Positions 44,499 through 54,741 of a stretch of DNA of 64,000 bases are shown in pieces; the stretch's first letter is position 1, and each line of letters starts with the position of its first letter. Origin of the DNA: Tateyamaria omphalii. Lineage in GTDB: Bacteria > Pseudomonadota > Alphaproteobacteria > Rhodobacterales > Rhodobacteraceae. The position numbers and the translations under genes are program-made. The notes beneath the pieces are model-generated. The model had not been told where the DNA came from, made no database searches, and saw only the letters and a program-made list of their open reading frames with translations. The stretch is from the NCBI RefSeq assembly GCF_001969365.1, contig NZ_CP019312.1:806001-870000 (forward strand), read 5' to 3'.

Positions 44499-45074
44499 AT
44501 GCCCAAAGTTGGAATGGAGCCGATCCGGCGTGCTGCGCTGGTGCAGGCGACGATTGCCGAGATTGGCGCTGCGGGGTCCCTTGACGTGACCGTGGGCCAG
44601 ATTGCGAAACGCGCGGGCATGTCTACGGCCCTGGCGCATCACTACTTTGGCGGCAAGCACCAGATATTCCTAGCGGCGATGGAGCAGATCCTGCGCGATT
44701 TTGGTGTGGAGGTTGTTGACGCGTTGCGTGTGGCCCGGACCCCGAGGGGGCGGGCAGAGGCGTTGATCGAGGCGAGCTTTGCGCCGTCGTCCTTTACGCC
44801 TGCCACCGTGGGCGCGTGGATGACCCTCTATGCCCATGCCACGACCCATCCTGAAACGCATCGTCTGCTGGTGCTGTATCAGCGTCGGTTGCGGTCGAAC
44901 CTGACCCATGCGCTGCGCGGGATCAGCAGTGATCCGCGCGGCGATGCCGAGATGCTGGGGGCGTTGATTGATGGGCTGTACCTGCGGGCGGCACTGGCCA
45001 AGGACGCGTCGCGGGATGCGGCCAAGGCGACGGCCCTGCGGGCGCTGGATACGTTGACGGGACGGCATCAATGA
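44499..45074 (+). CDS. betI: transcriptional repressor BetI
   Basis: A 191-aa TetR-family repressor of glycine betaine synthesis genes, released by choline. The N-terminal helix-turn-helix (TVGQIAKRAGMSTALAHHYFGGKHQIF, shown here in part as AGMSTALAHHYFGGK) and the preceding MPKVGMEPIRRAALVQATI are diagnostic for BetI. AGGGGGG lies upstream of the ATG. It overlaps betC by ATGA, so it is the first gene of the bet operon. Confidence 0.95.
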   Translation: MPKVGMEPIRRAALVQATIAEIGAAGSLDVTVGQIAKRAGMSTALAHHYFGGKHQIFLAAMEQILRDFGVEVVDALRVARTPRGRAEALIEASFAPSSFTPATVGAWMTLYAHATTHPETHRLLVLYQRRLRSNLTHALRGISSDPRGDAEMLGALIDGLYLRAALAKDASRDAAKATALRALDTLTGRHQ

Positions 45075-46579
45075 CGAAGCCCAACATATTGATTTTCATG
45101 GTGGACCAGTTGAATGGGACGCTGTTTCCGGATGGCCCCGCCGATTGGCTGCATGCCCCGAACCTGAAGGCTTTGGCGGCCCGGTCCACCCGGTTTCGCA
45201 ACGCCTACACCGCCTCGCCCCTGTGTGCGCCGGGCCGGGCTGCGTTCATGTCGGGCCAGTTGCCGAGTGCGACGGGTGTTTATGACAATGCCGCCGAGTT
45301 TGCGTCGTCGATCCCCACCTATGCCCATCATCTGCGCCGCGCGGGTTACCAGACCTGCCTGTCGGGCAAGATGCACTTTGTCGGGCCTGACCAGCTGCAC
45401 GGGTTTGAGGAGCGGTTGACCACTGATGTGTACCCGCCCGATTTCGGCTGGACGCCGGATTACCGCAAGCCGGGTGAGCGCATTGATTGGTGGTATCACA
45501 ACATGGGGTCCGTCACCGGCGCGGGCGTGGCCGAGATCACCAACCAGCTCGAATATGATGACGAAGTGGCGTATCATGCGACGCGCAAGATCTATGACCT
45601 TGGGCGGGGTCATGATCCGCGCCCCTGGTGTCTGACTGTGAGCTTTACGCACCCGCATGATCCTTATGTGGCACGAAAGAAGTATTGGGACCTGTATGAG
45701 GACTGCGACCACCTGATGCCCGAGGTTGGTCCGATCCCCTACGAGGATCAGGACCCGCACGCGCAGCGCATTCTGGATGCCAATGACCGGGATAACTTCA
45801 ACATCTCAGACGAGGATATCCGCCGCTCGCGACGCGCGTATTTCGCCAATATCTCCTATCTCGATGACAAGATCGGTGAAGTGCTGGCAGCACTCGAGGG
45901 CATGCGTCAGGAGGCGATCATCCTGTTCGTGTCAGACCACGGCGACATGTTGGGCGCGCGGGGGCTGTGGTTCAAGATGTCGTTCTACGAGGGCTCGGCC
46001 CGGGTGCCGCTGATGATTGCGGCCCCGTCGATGGAGCCTGGGTTGGTCACTGATCCGGTCAGCAATATCGACGTGTGCCCGACGCTGTGTGATCTGGCGG
46101 GCGTGGACATGTCCGAGGTGATGCCGTGGACGGCGGGCCAGTCGCTGGTGCCGCAGGGGCAGTGGGTAGAGCGCACCGAACCCGTTGCGATGGAATATGC
46201 GGCCGAGGCGTCCTATGCGCCCATGGTGTCGTTGCGCTATGGCAAGTGGAAGTATAACCGATGCGCGCTCGACCCCGATCAGCTGTTTGATCTGGAGGCG
46301 GACCCGCATGAGCTGACCAATCTGGCCGAGGTGCCTGCCCATCAGGGGACACTGATGCAATTGCAGGCAAAGGCGGACGCGCGCTGGAATCTTGAGCGGT
46401 TCGACGCTGATGTGCGCGAAAGCCAGGCGCGGCGCTGGGTTGTCTATGAGGCTTTGCGCCAAGGTGGGTATTATCCCTGGGATCACCAGCCGCTGCAAAA
46501 AGCATCCGAGCGGTACATGCGCAATCATATGGATCTGAACATTCTGGAAGAAAATCAGCGCTTTCCGCGCGGAGAATAA
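45071..46579 (+). CDS. betC: choline-sulfatase
   Basis: A 502-aa sulfatase hydrolysing choline-O-sulfate to choline and sulfate. The formylglycine site is Cys52 in CAPGRAAFMSG (CxPxR). Metal residues are in NILIFMVDQLNG at the N-terminus and SDHGDMLGARGLW. The DNAAEF and QTCLSGKMHFVGPDQLHGF segments and the C-terminal extension are typical of BetC. No signal peptide, so cytoplasmic, needing an uptake system for choline sulfate. It overlaps betI by four bases. Confidence 0.95.
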   Translation: MTKPNILIFMVDQLNGTLFPDGPADWLHAPNLKALAARSTRFRNAYTASPLCAPGRAAFMSGQLPSATGVYDNAAEFASSIPTYAHHLRRAGYQTCLSGKMHFVGPDQLHGFEERLTTDVYPPDFGWTPDYRKPGERIDWWYHNMGSVTGAGVAEITNQLEYDDEVAYHATRKIYDLGRGHDPRPWCLTVSFTHPHDPYVARKKYWDLYEDCDHLMPEVGPIPYEDQDPHAQRILDANDRDNFNISDEDIRRSRRAYFANISYLDDKIGEVLAALEGMRQEAIILFVSDHGDMLGARGLWFKMSFYEGSARVPLMIAAPSMEPGLVTDPVSNIDVCPTLCDLAGVDMSEVMPWTAGQSLVPQGQWVERTEPVAMEYAAEASYAPMVSLRYGKWKYNRCALDPDQLFDLEADPHELTNLAEVPAHQGTLMQLQAKADARWNLERFDADVRESQARRWVVYEALRQGGYYPWDHQPLQKASERYMRNHMDLNILEENQRFPRGE

Positions 46580-46665
46580 ACCGTCACATCAAGCCTTGGG
46601 TGCGGGCGCGTGATGGATTGACAAAAGCACCGTAGCCAACGGGTCGATATGGAGGGACCTTATTC

Positions 46666-47847
46666 ATGCTTACGACGATTATCTCATTCGGGGTGCTGCT
46701 GGCCTTTGTGCTGGTCGTGTTCGTGACGATCAAATACTGGAACGTGCGCCTGACCGGGCCGCAACCTGTCAGCCTGTTCGTGTTCATCGCGATCCTTTTT
46801 ACGTCCGGCCTGGACGTGGGATTGATCATGTTCCCGATCGCCTTTGACTTCCCGCTTTATGCCGACACGGCGGCCGAGCCCGCCTATGCGTTCACCAATC
46901 CGCTGGCGCTGGAGTTCGGGTTCTGGGGCTTTCTGATCTGGGCGTTCTATTTCCTCACGGCCTTCTACTTCTGCGCCATCGAGCCGCGGGTGAAGTTCTT
47001 TGAGAACGGGATTGTGAAGCTGCTGAACAACCTGGTGATCATTACGACCTGCGCCTTCACCGGCGCGCTGTTCCTGATTTACATGCCCTACTACATCCCC
47101 GAGGTGGGCGATGGTGAAACGGTGATCCCGGCCTTCTACATCATCTGCTTCCTGGTGATCCTGGCGGCGTCCTATTCGTCGACCGACATCAAGTACGTAA
47201 AGGTTCTGTCGGTGGCCTCGACATTCGTGTTCTTTGCGCTGATCGGCGGCATGTGGATCAATGCGGGCATGGGCTTTGGTGAGTTCTTGTCTACGGGCAG
47301 CAACATCGGCGGCTACTTTGCCAACATCCACAAGTTCATCATCCCGCTGACTGAGTATCACGAGTTCTACTTGTTCTGGTGGTTCGCGTGGTCGATCATG
47401 ATCGGGCAGTTCACTTCGCGCTTTGTAGGCGGGTTGATGACGTGGCAGTTGCTGGCCGCCCTTCTGATCTTTCCGTCGATCCCCTTGGGCATCTGGTTCA
47501 CGGTTGCCTACTGGTATCACCTGAACAGCATCGACATGACCGGCCTTGTGAACTGGTCAATGACGGTTGTGGGCATCCTGTTCGTGATCAACTCGTTTGA
47601 CTCGCTGATCCGGCTTTACACCGACAACCTGAACGTGACCGCAGACCGCTTTGGCAAGGTGCAGTACGTGCTGGGCAACGCGTCCCTGCTGTTTGTGCTG
47701 ACGCTGCTGTTCCAGAGCCAGTGGTTGCAGATCCAGTGGGTCGGCACCGTTGTCATCGGTATGTACGTGGCGGGCCTGGCCTGGATCATGACGCATCGGG
47801 ACACTCTGGGCGATCTGCGCAGCGTGCACGCGACCCCGGCAGAATAG
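46666..47847 (+). CDS. BCCT-like membrane transporter in the bet operon (choline uptake candidate)
   Basis: 393 aa, 11 to 12 hydrophobic segments. The stretch around DTAAEPAYAFTNPLALEFGF and NPLALEFGFWGFLIW resembles the betaine/choline/carnitine transporter family, and NWSMTVVGILFVINSFDSLI resembles a late BCCT helix. It is much shorter than the usual BCCT length (about 500-700 aa), with no long cytosolic tails. Its place between betC and betB implies choline or choline-sulfate import. GGAGGG lies upstream of the ATG. The family call is moderate; the transport role is inferred from context. Confidence 0.6.
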   Translation: MLTTIISFGVLLAFVLVVFVTIKYWNVRLTGPQPVSLFVFIAILFTSGLDVGLIMFPIAFDFPLYADTAAEPAYAFTNPLALEFGFWGFLIWAFYFLTAFYFCAIEPRVKFFENGIVKLLNNLVIITTCAFTGALFLIYMPYYIPEVGDGETVIPAFYIICFLVILAASYSSTDIKYVKVLSVASTFVFFALIGGMWINAGMGFGEFLSTGSNIGGYFANIHKFIIPLTEYHEFYLFWWFAWSIMIGQFTSRFVGGLMTWQLLAALLIFPSIPLGIWFTVAYWYHLNSIDMTGLVNWSMTVVGILFVINSFDSLIRLYTDNLNVTADRFGKVQYVLGNASLLFVLTLLFQSQWLQIQWVGTVVIGMYVAGLAWIMTHRDTLGDLRSVHATPAE

Positions 47848-47904
47848 ACATCGCGCGGGCGGTGGGCCTGGCCTGCCGCCCCGCTCAGAAACATGAGGAT
47901 TTGA

Positions 47905-49356
47905 ATGCACACCCAACCGACCGCCAGCCATTTCATCAATGGGGCCTATGTTGAAGACACGGCAGGCACGCCGATCGACGTGATCTATCCCGCGACGGGT
48001 GAGGTCATTGGCCGTGTCCATTCCGCGACGCCCGCGATCATTGATCATGCGCTGAACGCCGCGCGCGCCGCACAGGCCGCGTGGGCCGCAATGACCGGCA
48101 CCGAGCGTGGCCGCATCCTGCGCCGTGCCGCCGACATCATGCGCGCGCGCAACCACGATCTGTCGGTGCTGGAGACGTTTGACACCGGCAAGCCCTATCA
48201 GGAGACGAGCGTGGCCGATGCCACCTCGGGCGCGGATGCGCTGGAGTATTTCGGTGGTATGGCGGCGACATTGACGGGCGAGCATATCCAGTTGGGCGAC
48301 GATTGGGTCTATACGCGCCGCGAGCCGTTGGGCGTGTGCGTCGGGATCGGTGCGTGGAACTATCCCACCCAGATCGCCAGTTGGAAGGGGGCGCCTGCGC
48401 TCGCCTGCGGCAACACGATGGTGTTCAAACCGTCCGAGACGACGCCGCTATGCGCCCTGAAAGTGGCGGAGATCCTGCACGAGGCAGGCGCGCCTGCGGG
48501 CGTTTACAACGTGGTGCAGGGCCTTGGCGATGTGGGCGCGGCGCTGGTGTCGGACAGCCGCGTCGACAAGGTATCGCTGACCGGATCGGTGCCCACGGGG
48601 CGCAAGGTCTATGCCGCCGCAGCCGCCGAGATGAAGCACGTCACCATGGAACTGGGCGGCAAGTCGCCCCTGATCATCTTTGACGACGCCGATGTCGAGA
48701 ATGCGGTGTCGGGGGCGATCATGGCCAACTTCTATTCCTCTGGGCAGGTGTGTTCCAACGGCACGCGGGTGTTTGTGCAGACGGGCATCAAGGAGGCGTT
48801 CCTGGCCCGTCTGACAGAGCGGCTGGGCAAGGCGGTGATCGGCGATCCGCAGGACCCCGAGACGAGCTTTGGTCCGATGGTCAGTGAAGGCCAGATGAAG
48901 ATCGTACAGGGCTATATCGCCAAGGGGCAGGACGAGGGCGCGCGGCTGGTGACCGGGGGTGCGCGTTTGGATCGGGACGGGTTTTACCTGGAGCCGACCG
49001 TTTTTGCCGATGTGACCGACGGCATGACCATTGCGCGCGAAGAGATTTTTGGCCCCGTCATGGCGGTCTTGGATTTCGAGGATGAGGCCGAGGTTCTGGC
49101 CCGGGCCAATGACACGGAGTTCGGGTTGGCCGCCGGCGTGTTCACCCGCGACCTGGCCCGTGCGCACCGTGTGGTTGCGGGGTTCGAGGCGGGGACTTGT
49201 TTCATCAACAGCTACAATGACGCACCGGTCGAGGCGCCCTTTGGTGGGGTGAAGGCATCGGGCGTGGGGCGCGAGAATTCGAAGGCGGCCATTGAGCATT
49301 ACAGCCAGGTGAAGTCGGTCTATGTGCGCATGGGCGATGTTGAGGCGCCGTTTTGA
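47905..49356 (+). CDS. betB: betaine aldehyde dehydrogenase
   Basis: A 483-aa NAD(P)-dependent dehydrogenase that oxidises betaine aldehyde to glycine betaine. It contains the ALDH signatures: [16 protein letters not shown] (catalytic Glu), [15 protein letters not shown] (catalytic Cys), and the [20 protein letters not shown] and FKPSETTP cofactor segments. The C-terminal [20 protein letters not shown] is BetB-like. It follows the transporter gene by 57 bp and precedes a structured 253-bp spacer before betA. Confidence 0.96.
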   Translation: MHTQPTASHFINGAYVEDTAGTPIDVIYPATGEVIGRVHSATPAIIDHALNAARAAQAAWAAMTGTERGRILRRAADIMRARNHDLSVLETFDTGKPYQETSVADATSGADALEYFGGMAATLTGEHIQLGDDWVYTRREPLGVCVGIGAWNYPTQIASWKGAPALACGNTMVFKPSETTPLCALKVAEILHEAGAPAGVYNVVQGLGDVGAALVSDSRVDKVSLTGSVPTGRKVYAAAAAEMKHVTMELGGKSPLIIFDDADVENAVSGAIMANFYSSGQVCSNGTRVFVQTGIKEAFLARLTERLGKAVIGDPQDPETSFGPMVSEGQMKIVQGYIAKGQDEGARLVTGGARLDRDGFYLEPTVFADVTDGMTIAREEIFGPVMAVLDFEDEAEVLARANDTEFGLAAGVFTRDLARAHRVVAGFEAGTCFINSYNDAPVEAPFGGVKASGVGRENSKAAIEHYSQVKSVYVRMGDVEAPF

Positions 49357-49367
49357 GACGTTGGGAC

Positions 49368-49595
49368 GCCCTTTTTCGAAAGCCGTCCCACCCACCCGCC
49401 CCCGTCTTTCGAAAAAGGGCGGGCAGGGTGCAAGCGCTGCGCGGTCGGAGACGTGAAGGATTTTGCTGAGAGGTGCTTGAGGGCGCTTTGTGCGCCTCAA
49501 GACACCGTTTCGATGATGAGATGCGATTCTCCAAAGCCTCAAGGACAGGCCGCGCTGGCGCGTGGTGCTGCGCATCCTTGACCCTTCGGAGAATC
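49368..49595. repeat. three consecutive hairpins between betB and betA
   Basis: The 253-bp spacer has (i) a 15-bp perfect inverted repeat, gccctttttcgaaag at 49368-49382 and its complement at 49406-49420; (ii) a 10-bp stem with one bulge, 49476-49486 with 49492-49501; (iii) a 21-base arm at 49525-49545 that pairs with 49575-49595 except for a few mismatches. The last ends 14 bases before betA. No gene is visible here. It could be an attenuator, processing site or repeat element. Confidence 0.7.
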
Positions 49596-49609
49596 ACGGA
49601 AGGTGAGAG

Positions 49610-51256
49610 ATGGAAAGCGATTATGTAATTGTGGGGGCCGGGTCGGCTGGATGCGCTGTGGCCTATCGCCTGGCCGAGGCGGGCAAGTCTGTGCTGGTCA
49701 TCGAGCATGGTGGTACCGATGCGGGCCCGTTTATCCAGATGCCTGCGGCTTTGTCCTATCCGATGAACATGAAGCGCTATGACTGGGGCTTTATGTCCGA
49801 GCCGGAGCCGCATCTGGGCGGGCGCAAGCTGGTCTGTCCGCGCGGTAAGGTTGTGGGCGGGTCATCGTCGATCAACGGCATGGTCTATGTCCGTGGGCAC
49901 GCGATGGACTATGACCACTGGGCCGAGAGCGGTGCGGATGGCTGGGCCTATGTCGATGTGCTGCCCTATTTCAAGCGGATGGAGGCGTGGGACGGCAATG
50001 GGCATGGCGGTGATCCTGCGTGGCGGGGCAAGGACGGGCCGCTGCATGTCACGCGCGGGCCGCGCCGGAACCCGCTGTTCAAAGCCTTTGTCGAGGCGGG
50101 GCGGCAGGCCGGGTACGAGGTCACCGACGACTATAACGGGCGAAAGCAGGAAGGCTTTGGCCCGATGGAGCAGACCGTGCACAAGGGCCAGCGCTGGTCG
50201 GCGGCCAATGCGTATATGAAGCCCGCGCTGAAGCTGGACAATTGCGAGCTGGTGCGTGGTCTGGTCGAGCGGGTCGAGATGACGGACGGGCGCGCGACGG
50301 GTGTTGTGCTGGCCGGAGGCAAGGTGGTCAAGGCGCGGGTCGAGGTGATCCTGGCGGCGTCGTCGATCAACTCGCCTAAGATCCTGATGCTGTCGGGGAT
50401 CGGGCCGGGCAAGCATCTGGCGGAACACGGGATCGAGGTGATTGCGGATCGGCCAGGTGTTGGGGCGAACCTGCAGGACCATCTGGAGATGTATATCCAA
50501 TACGCCTCCAAACAGCCGATCACCCTTTACAAGTATTGGAACATGATCTCGAAGGCCGTGATCGGGGCACAGTGGCTGTTTACCGGCACGGGGCTCGGGG
50601 CGTCGAACCAGTTCGAGAGTGCGGCCTTTATCCGCAGCCGGGCCGGCGTGCCGTATCCGGACATCCAGTATCATTTCCTGCCTATGGCTGTGCGATATGA
50701 CGGGCAGGCCGCCGCGGAGGGGCACGGGTTTCAGGCGCATGTGGGACCGATGCGCTCGACCTCGCGCGGGGCGGTGACCTTGCGGTCGGCAGACCCGGCC
50801 GAGGATCCGGTGATCCGCTTCAACTACATGAGCACCGAGCAGGATTGGGATGAATTCCGCACCTGTATCCGACTGACGCGCGAGATTTTTGCGCAAGAGG
50901 CGTTTGCGCCGTTCGTGAAGCACGAGATCCAGCCCGGTGATGCCCATCAAAGCGACGATGAGCTTAACGAGGCGATCCGCGAACATGCCGAAAGCGCCTA
51001 TCATCCATGCGGCACCTGCCGGATGGGCAGGGCCGATGATCCGATGAGCGTGGTGGACCCCGAAGGGCGTGTCATTGGCGTGGATGCCCTGCGGGTCGTG
51101 GACAGTTCGGTGTTTCCCCGCATCACCAACGGCAATCTCAACGGGCCGTCGATCATGACGGGTGAGAAGATGGCCGATCACATTCTGGGTCGCAGCCTGC
51201 CGCGCAGCAACGATGTGCCTTGGGTGCATCCCGATTGGCAGACGGCGCAGCGTTAA
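49610..51256 (+). CDS. betA: choline dehydrogenase
   Basis: A 548-aa FAD-dependent GMC oxidoreductase that oxidises choline to betaine aldehyde. The N-terminal FAD motif is [18 protein letters not shown], and [20 protein letters not shown] is GMC signature 1. [23 protein letters not shown] [19 protein letters not shown] is signature 2. HPCGTCRMG and [17 protein letters not shown] hold the catalytic His/Asn area. Last gene of the bet operon. AGGTGAGAG precedes the ATG. Confidence 0.96.
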   Translation: MESDYVIVGAGSAGCAVAYRLAEAGKSVLVIEHGGTDAGPFIQMPAALSYPMNMKRYDWGFMSEPEPHLGGRKLVCPRGKVVGGSSSINGMVYVRGHAMDYDHWAESGADGWAYVDVLPYFKRMEAWDGNGHGGDPAWRGKDGPLHVTRGPRRNPLFKAFVEAGRQAGYEVTDDYNGRKQEGFGPMEQTVHKGQRWSAANAYMKPALKLDNCELVRGLVERVEMTDGRATGVVLAGGKVVKARVEVILAASSINSPKILMLSGIGPGKHLAEHGIEVIADRPGVGANLQDHLEMYIQYASKQPITLYKYWNMISKAVIGAQWLFTGTGLGASNQFESAAFIRSRAGVPYPDIQYHFLPMAVRYDGQAAAEGHGFQAHVGPMRSTSRGAVTLRSADPAEDPVIRFNYMSTEQDWDEFRTCIRLTREIFAQEAFAPFVKHEIQPGDAHQSDDELNEAIREHAESAYHPCGTCRMGRADDPMSVVDPEGRVIGVDALRVVDSSVFPRITNGNLNGPSIMTGEKMADHILGRSLPRSNDVPWVHPDWQTAQR

Positions 51257-51310
51257 CGCATTTGGAAATGAGCGTTTGAATACGGTCAGGTCCGTTGCCA
51301 TATCAACGGA

Positions 51311-51961
51311 ATGTTAAGACTTTGTTCAATTCTTGTTCTTTTCCTTTTTCCCGCCTTTGCCAGCGCCGAGCTGCGCGGTGTGGTCCGTGTCATCGACGCC
51401 GATACCGTCGACGTTGGTGATGTACGGGTGCGTCTGCACGCGATTGATGCGCCTGAGACGAACCAGTCCTGCGAGGCGGAACACGGATTTGCCTTTGCTT
51501 GCGGGGTCTGGGCGACCGGGCAGGTGAAGGATCGGTTTGAAGGGCGTGTTGCCCGCTGCGTGCGACGTGACACCGACCGGTATGGGCGCGTCGTTGCGAG
51601 TTGTGCGGTCGGGGGTACGGATATGGGCCAGGTGATTGTACGGGCGGGCTGGGCCTTTGCCTATCGGCACTACGGGATGGAATACGATCTGGATGAAAAG
51701 GCGGCCTTTGCTGCTGGTCAGGGGCTGCACGGGGTCCGCGTGCAATCGCCTGCTGACTTCCGCAAGACCCGCGTCAACCGGCGGATCCCGTTGGACACAG
51801 CGTGCCGGATCAAGGGCAATATTTCTACGCGTGGGCAGATTTTTCATGTGCCGAGGCAGGAATTCTATGACCGGACCGGAATCAACGAGAGGCGGGGCGA
51901 GCGCTGGTTCTGTTCCGAGGCCGAGGCAATTCTGGCTGGGTGGCGCGCAGCCCGGCGCTAG
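51311..51961 (+). CDS. secreted SNase-like thermonuclease family protein
   Basis: 216 aa with a clear signal peptide (MLRLCSILVLFLFPAFASA). The staphylococcal-nuclease-like domain (residues about 20-145) has RVIDADTVDVGDVRVRLHAI and DAPETNQSC at its metal-binding loop, the RDTDRYGRVVASC strand and RAGWAFAYRHY. A second Cys-rich part (CRIKGNISTRGQIFHVPRQE, GERWFCSEAEAILAGW) follows and is common in alphaproteobacterial members. It probably acts outside the cytoplasm; substrate and role not known. It follows betA by 54 bp. Confidence 0.85.
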   Translation: MLRLCSILVLFLFPAFASAELRGVVRVIDADTVDVGDVRVRLHAIDAPETNQSCEAEHGFAFACGVWATGQVKDRFEGRVARCVRRDTDRYGRVVASCAVGGTDMGQVIVRAGWAFAYRHYGMEYDLDEKAAFAAGQGLHGVRVQSPADFRKTRVNRRIPLDTACRIKGNISTRGQIFHVPRQEFYDRTGINERRGERWFCSEAEAILAGWRAARR

Positions 51962-51990
51962 GTCCAATCGTAAAGTGGATCGTGATCCGC

Positions 51991-53391
51991 CTAGTTCACG
52001 GCATAGGGCAGCACGTCCCGCGTGTCGGGATCGACCGACAGCCTGCGTTCCAGGGGTGGTACGGAGCGTTGGTGGCACATCTTGCGTTCGCAGATCCGGC
52101 AGGAAATGCCGATAGGTTCGAACACCTCGGCCCGCGCGATGTCGAGCCCGTCCGCATAGACCAACTGCCCTGCGTGGGTCACCTCGCACCCCAGCGCGAT
52201 CGCGTAGCGTCGAACCGGTGCGCCAAAGCGGCCCCCGGATTTCGACACGTCCCGAGCCAGGCTGACATAGCGCACGCCGTCCGGCGTTTCGGCCAGCTGC
52301 CGCAGGAATTGGCCCGGTTGTTCAAAGGCGCGGTGCACGTTCCAGAGCGGGCAGGCGCCGCCGAAGCGGGCGAATTGCAGCCGTGTGGCGGAGTGGCGTT
52401 TTGTGATCGTGCCCGCCTGATCGACCCTGACAAAGAAAAACGGCACACCCTTGGCCCCCGGGCGCTGCAAGGTCGACAGCCGGTGGCACACCTGTTCGAT
52501 GGAGGCGCCGAAGCGTGTGGCAAGCTGTTCGAGATCATGGCGCGTCTCCTGTGCTGCGTGCAGGAACTGGCCGTAGGGCATAAGGGCTGCGCCCGCGAAA
52601 TAGTTGGCGAGGCCAATCTTGGCGATCGCGCGTGCTTCGTCTGTCTGGAAGCGGGCGAAATCCAGCGTCGCTTCCAGCAGTTTGTCCTGCCGCAAGAGCG
52701 CCACTTGTAGAAGCAGTTGAAAGGTCTGGCTTTCTTGGCTCGCGCGGTAGGACAGCACGAGGTTTTGGCTCTCCGCATCGTAGCGGCGCAGGGTGTCGGT
52801 ATCCTCGAAACTGACGTCGACACCGCCATCGGCGAGTGTCGCGACCGCCGCCGCGCGGACACTGTGGTGATGACCATGTGTACTGGCAAAATGTTCGGCG
52901 GCGCGGTCCACAGCGTCGATGTAATTGTCGCAGTAATGGAAGAAGTCGCGCACCTCTTCCCATGGGCTGGGACGTGCGCGGGCGTCTTCACGGCCGAGCG
53001 CTTCATCCAATGACGCGAGCCGTTCATGCGTTTGCCGATAGGCGCGGTGCAGTTCGAGAAAGGCGTGTGCCAGGGCCGGCGCGTTCGAGGCGGCGAGCCG
53101 CAGGTCGGCCATCGGCGGCATGTCGCTGGAAAAGACTGGATCCGCCAGCGCCTCGCGCATGTCTGAGACGATCCGTTCCCCGTCGCCAGAGTTGAGTTCG
53201 GTGACATCAAGCCCGAATTCCTGCGCCAGAGACAACACGACCGTGGTGCTGACGGGCCGGTTGTTGTTCTCCATCTGATTCAGATACGGCAGGGAGACGC
53301 CAAGCTTGGCGGCAAAATCCTTTTGCGTCAGGCCAACGCGGGTGCGCACTTCGCGCAGCTTGGCTCCGGCGTAGAGTTTCGGGGCGGCCAT
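51991..53391 (-). CDS. pccR: short-chain fatty acyl-CoA regulator PccR
   Basis: 466 aa. An N-terminal XRE helix-turn-helix (LREVRTRVGLTQKDFAAKL, then GVSLPYLNQMENNNRPVS) is joined to an IrrE-like and a C-terminal DUF2083 domain (CPLWNVHRAFEQPGQFL, ISCRICERKMCHQRS with Cys pairs). This is the ScfR family that senses acyl-CoAs. The Rhodobacter member PccR controls propionyl-CoA carboxylase genes, and pccB and pccA are adjacent here, so the PccR name is well supported. The ATG at 53391 is chosen; 53400 is possible. Predicted operators overlap its 5' end. It is convergent with the SNase gene. Confidence 0.9.
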   Translation of the reverse strand: MAAPKLYAGAKLREVRTRVGLTQKDFAAKLGVSLPYLNQMENNNRPVSTTVVLSLAQEFGLDVTELNSGDGERIVSDMREALADPVFSSDMPPMADLRLAASNAPALAHAFLELHRAYRQTHERLASLDEALGREDARARPSPWEEVRDFFHYCDNYIDAVDRAAEHFASTHGHHHSVRAAAVATLADGGVDVSFEDTDTLRRYDAESQNLVLSYRASQESQTFQLLLQVALLRQDKLLEATLDFARFQTDEARAIAKIGLANYFAGAALMPYGQFLHAAQETRHDLEQLATRFGASIEQVCHRLSTLQRPGAKGVPFFFVRVDQAGTITKRHSATRLQFARFGGACPLWNVHRAFEQPGQFLRQLAETPDGVRYVSLARDVSKSGGRFGAPVRRYAIALGCEVTHAGQLVYADGLDIARAEVFEPIGISCRICERKMCHQRSVPPLERRLSVDPDTRDVLPYAVN

Positions 53392-53401
53392 GGGCTCCAT
53401 C

Positions 53402-53439
53402 TTTGCAGTTTTGCAGTGTGGTGACACTAGGTTTGCAAA
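53402..53439. promoter_or_regulatory. predicted PccR sites in front of pccR
   Basis: Two tandem TTTGCAGT units (53402-53417) directly before the pccR start, and a perfect TTTGCAAA at 53432-53439. TTTGCAAA is the motif reported for PccR, so autoregulation is likely. Confidence 0.65.
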
Positions 53440-53455
53440 GCCTTGGGCGCAAGGG

Positions 53456-54673
53456 CTACGCCATGGCGAGTCGCCGTTCGCGACGGTAGACCGCGCCGAT
53501 GGCCAGAAGCGCGCAAACACCGGTGATGCACATGATGTAGAGCAGGGGGTATGCGCCGGTTTCGGGGGTCAGCAGGAACCCCGCGAGCGCCGATAGGGCG
53601 GCGCCGCCGCCGATCATGATCGCACCGCCCAAGCCAGACGCCGTGCCTGCCAGGTGCGGGCGGACCGACAACATGCCGGCCGTTGCGTTCGGGATCACCA
53701 ACCCATTGCCGAGGCCCACAAAGGTCATCATGCCGAAGAATGACAATGGCGTGCCCATCCCTGCGACGAATATCCCCAGCGACAGGAATGTGCCAACGGC
53801 GTTTGCGATACAGCCCCACAGAACAAGTCGGTTGACGCCGAACCTGGTGGCAAACCGACCGCTCAGCCCGTTGCCCACGAAGTAACCGATCGCTGGCGCG
53901 CCAAAGAAAAAGCCCAGAACCGATGGCGTCATGCCGAACACGTCTGTTCCAACGAAAGGCGCGCCCCCGAGATAAGCAAAGAAAGAGCCGGAGCAGAATG
54001 CCGCCGCCAGCGAGTAGCCCCAAAAGCGGGGGGAGCGGAGGAGTTCGGGATATTCCTTGAACTGGCCGATCAGTGATTTTGACGACGGCTGCGCGGTTTC
54101 GCCCACGTCCTTGTGGACCAGCCACAACAGCAACGCGCCGGTGATGAAGAAGAACCAGAAGACCGATTTCCATCCCAGCCCTTCGTCCAGCAGTCCGCCG
54201 AAGAAGGGCGAGATCATCGGCACCACGGCCATGCCCATGGTCACATAGCCGATCATGGAGGCGGAGTGGTCTTGATCATAAAGGTCGCGGATGATCGCCC
54301 GACTCAGGACCATGGCGACAGCGATTACCGCCTGACACATGCGGAAAAACAGAAAAACCTCGGCGCTGGGCGCATAGATGCAGCCCAAAGTGGCCAGCAT
54401 GAACAGGCCAATCCCCCATATCAGCACCTTGCGCCGCCCCAGTTTGTCCGAGATGGGCCCGATGATTGTCTGCATGATGGCTGAAACGGCCAGATACAGC
54501 GCAACGGAAAGCTGCATGAGACGGTATTCCGTCTCGAAATAGGACGTCATGTTCGGTAAGCTGGGCAAGAACATGTTCATCACCATGGCCGACACTCCGG
54601 CCAGGAGGATCAGGGTGATGATATGTGGTGGGGTCGTACGGTCCAGAAAGCGGACCTTGGGCGGCGCTTGCAT
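53456..54673 (-). CDS. Bcr/CflA-type MFS efflux transporter
   Basis: 405 aa, twelve predicted transmembrane helices. The drug-efflux MFS signatures are visible: DRTTPPHIITLILLAGVSAM at the start, GPISDKLGRRKVLIWGIGLF (motif A) and GYVTMGMAVVPMISPFFGGLL (motif C, antiporter). The FMTSYFETEYRLMQLSVALYLA-like first extramembrane loop is typical of Bcr/CflA. It exports drugs or metabolites; the substrate is unknown. It is divergent from pccB across a 179-bp region with PccR-like sites and lies upstream of pccR on the same strand, so it may belong to the regulon. Confidence 0.88.
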   Translation of the reverse strand: MQAPPKVRFLDRTTPPHIITLILLAGVSAMVMNMFLPSLPNMTSYFETEYRLMQLSVALYLAVSAIMQTIIGPISDKLGRRKVLIWGIGLFMLATLGCIYAPSAEVFLFFRMCQAVIAVAMVLSRAIIRDLYDQDHSASMIGYVTMGMAVVPMISPFFGGLLDEGLGWKSVFWFFFITGALLLWLVHKDVGETAQPSSKSLIGQFKEYPELLRSPRFWGYSLAAAFCSGSFFAYLGGAPFVGTDVFGMTPSVLGFFFGAPAIGYFVGNGLSGRFATRFGVNRLVLWGCIANAVGTFLSLGIFVAGMGTPLSFFGMMTFVGLGNGLVIPNATAGMLSVRPHLAGTASGLGGAIMIGGGAALSALAGFLLTPETGAYPLLYIMCITGVCALLAIGAVYRRERRLAMA

Positions 54674-54741
54674 ATTGCAGACGTATGCGCGGCAAAATGA
54701 ACTGTCCAGTGCGGTGTTGCACGCATGGGTGTGCTTTGCTT

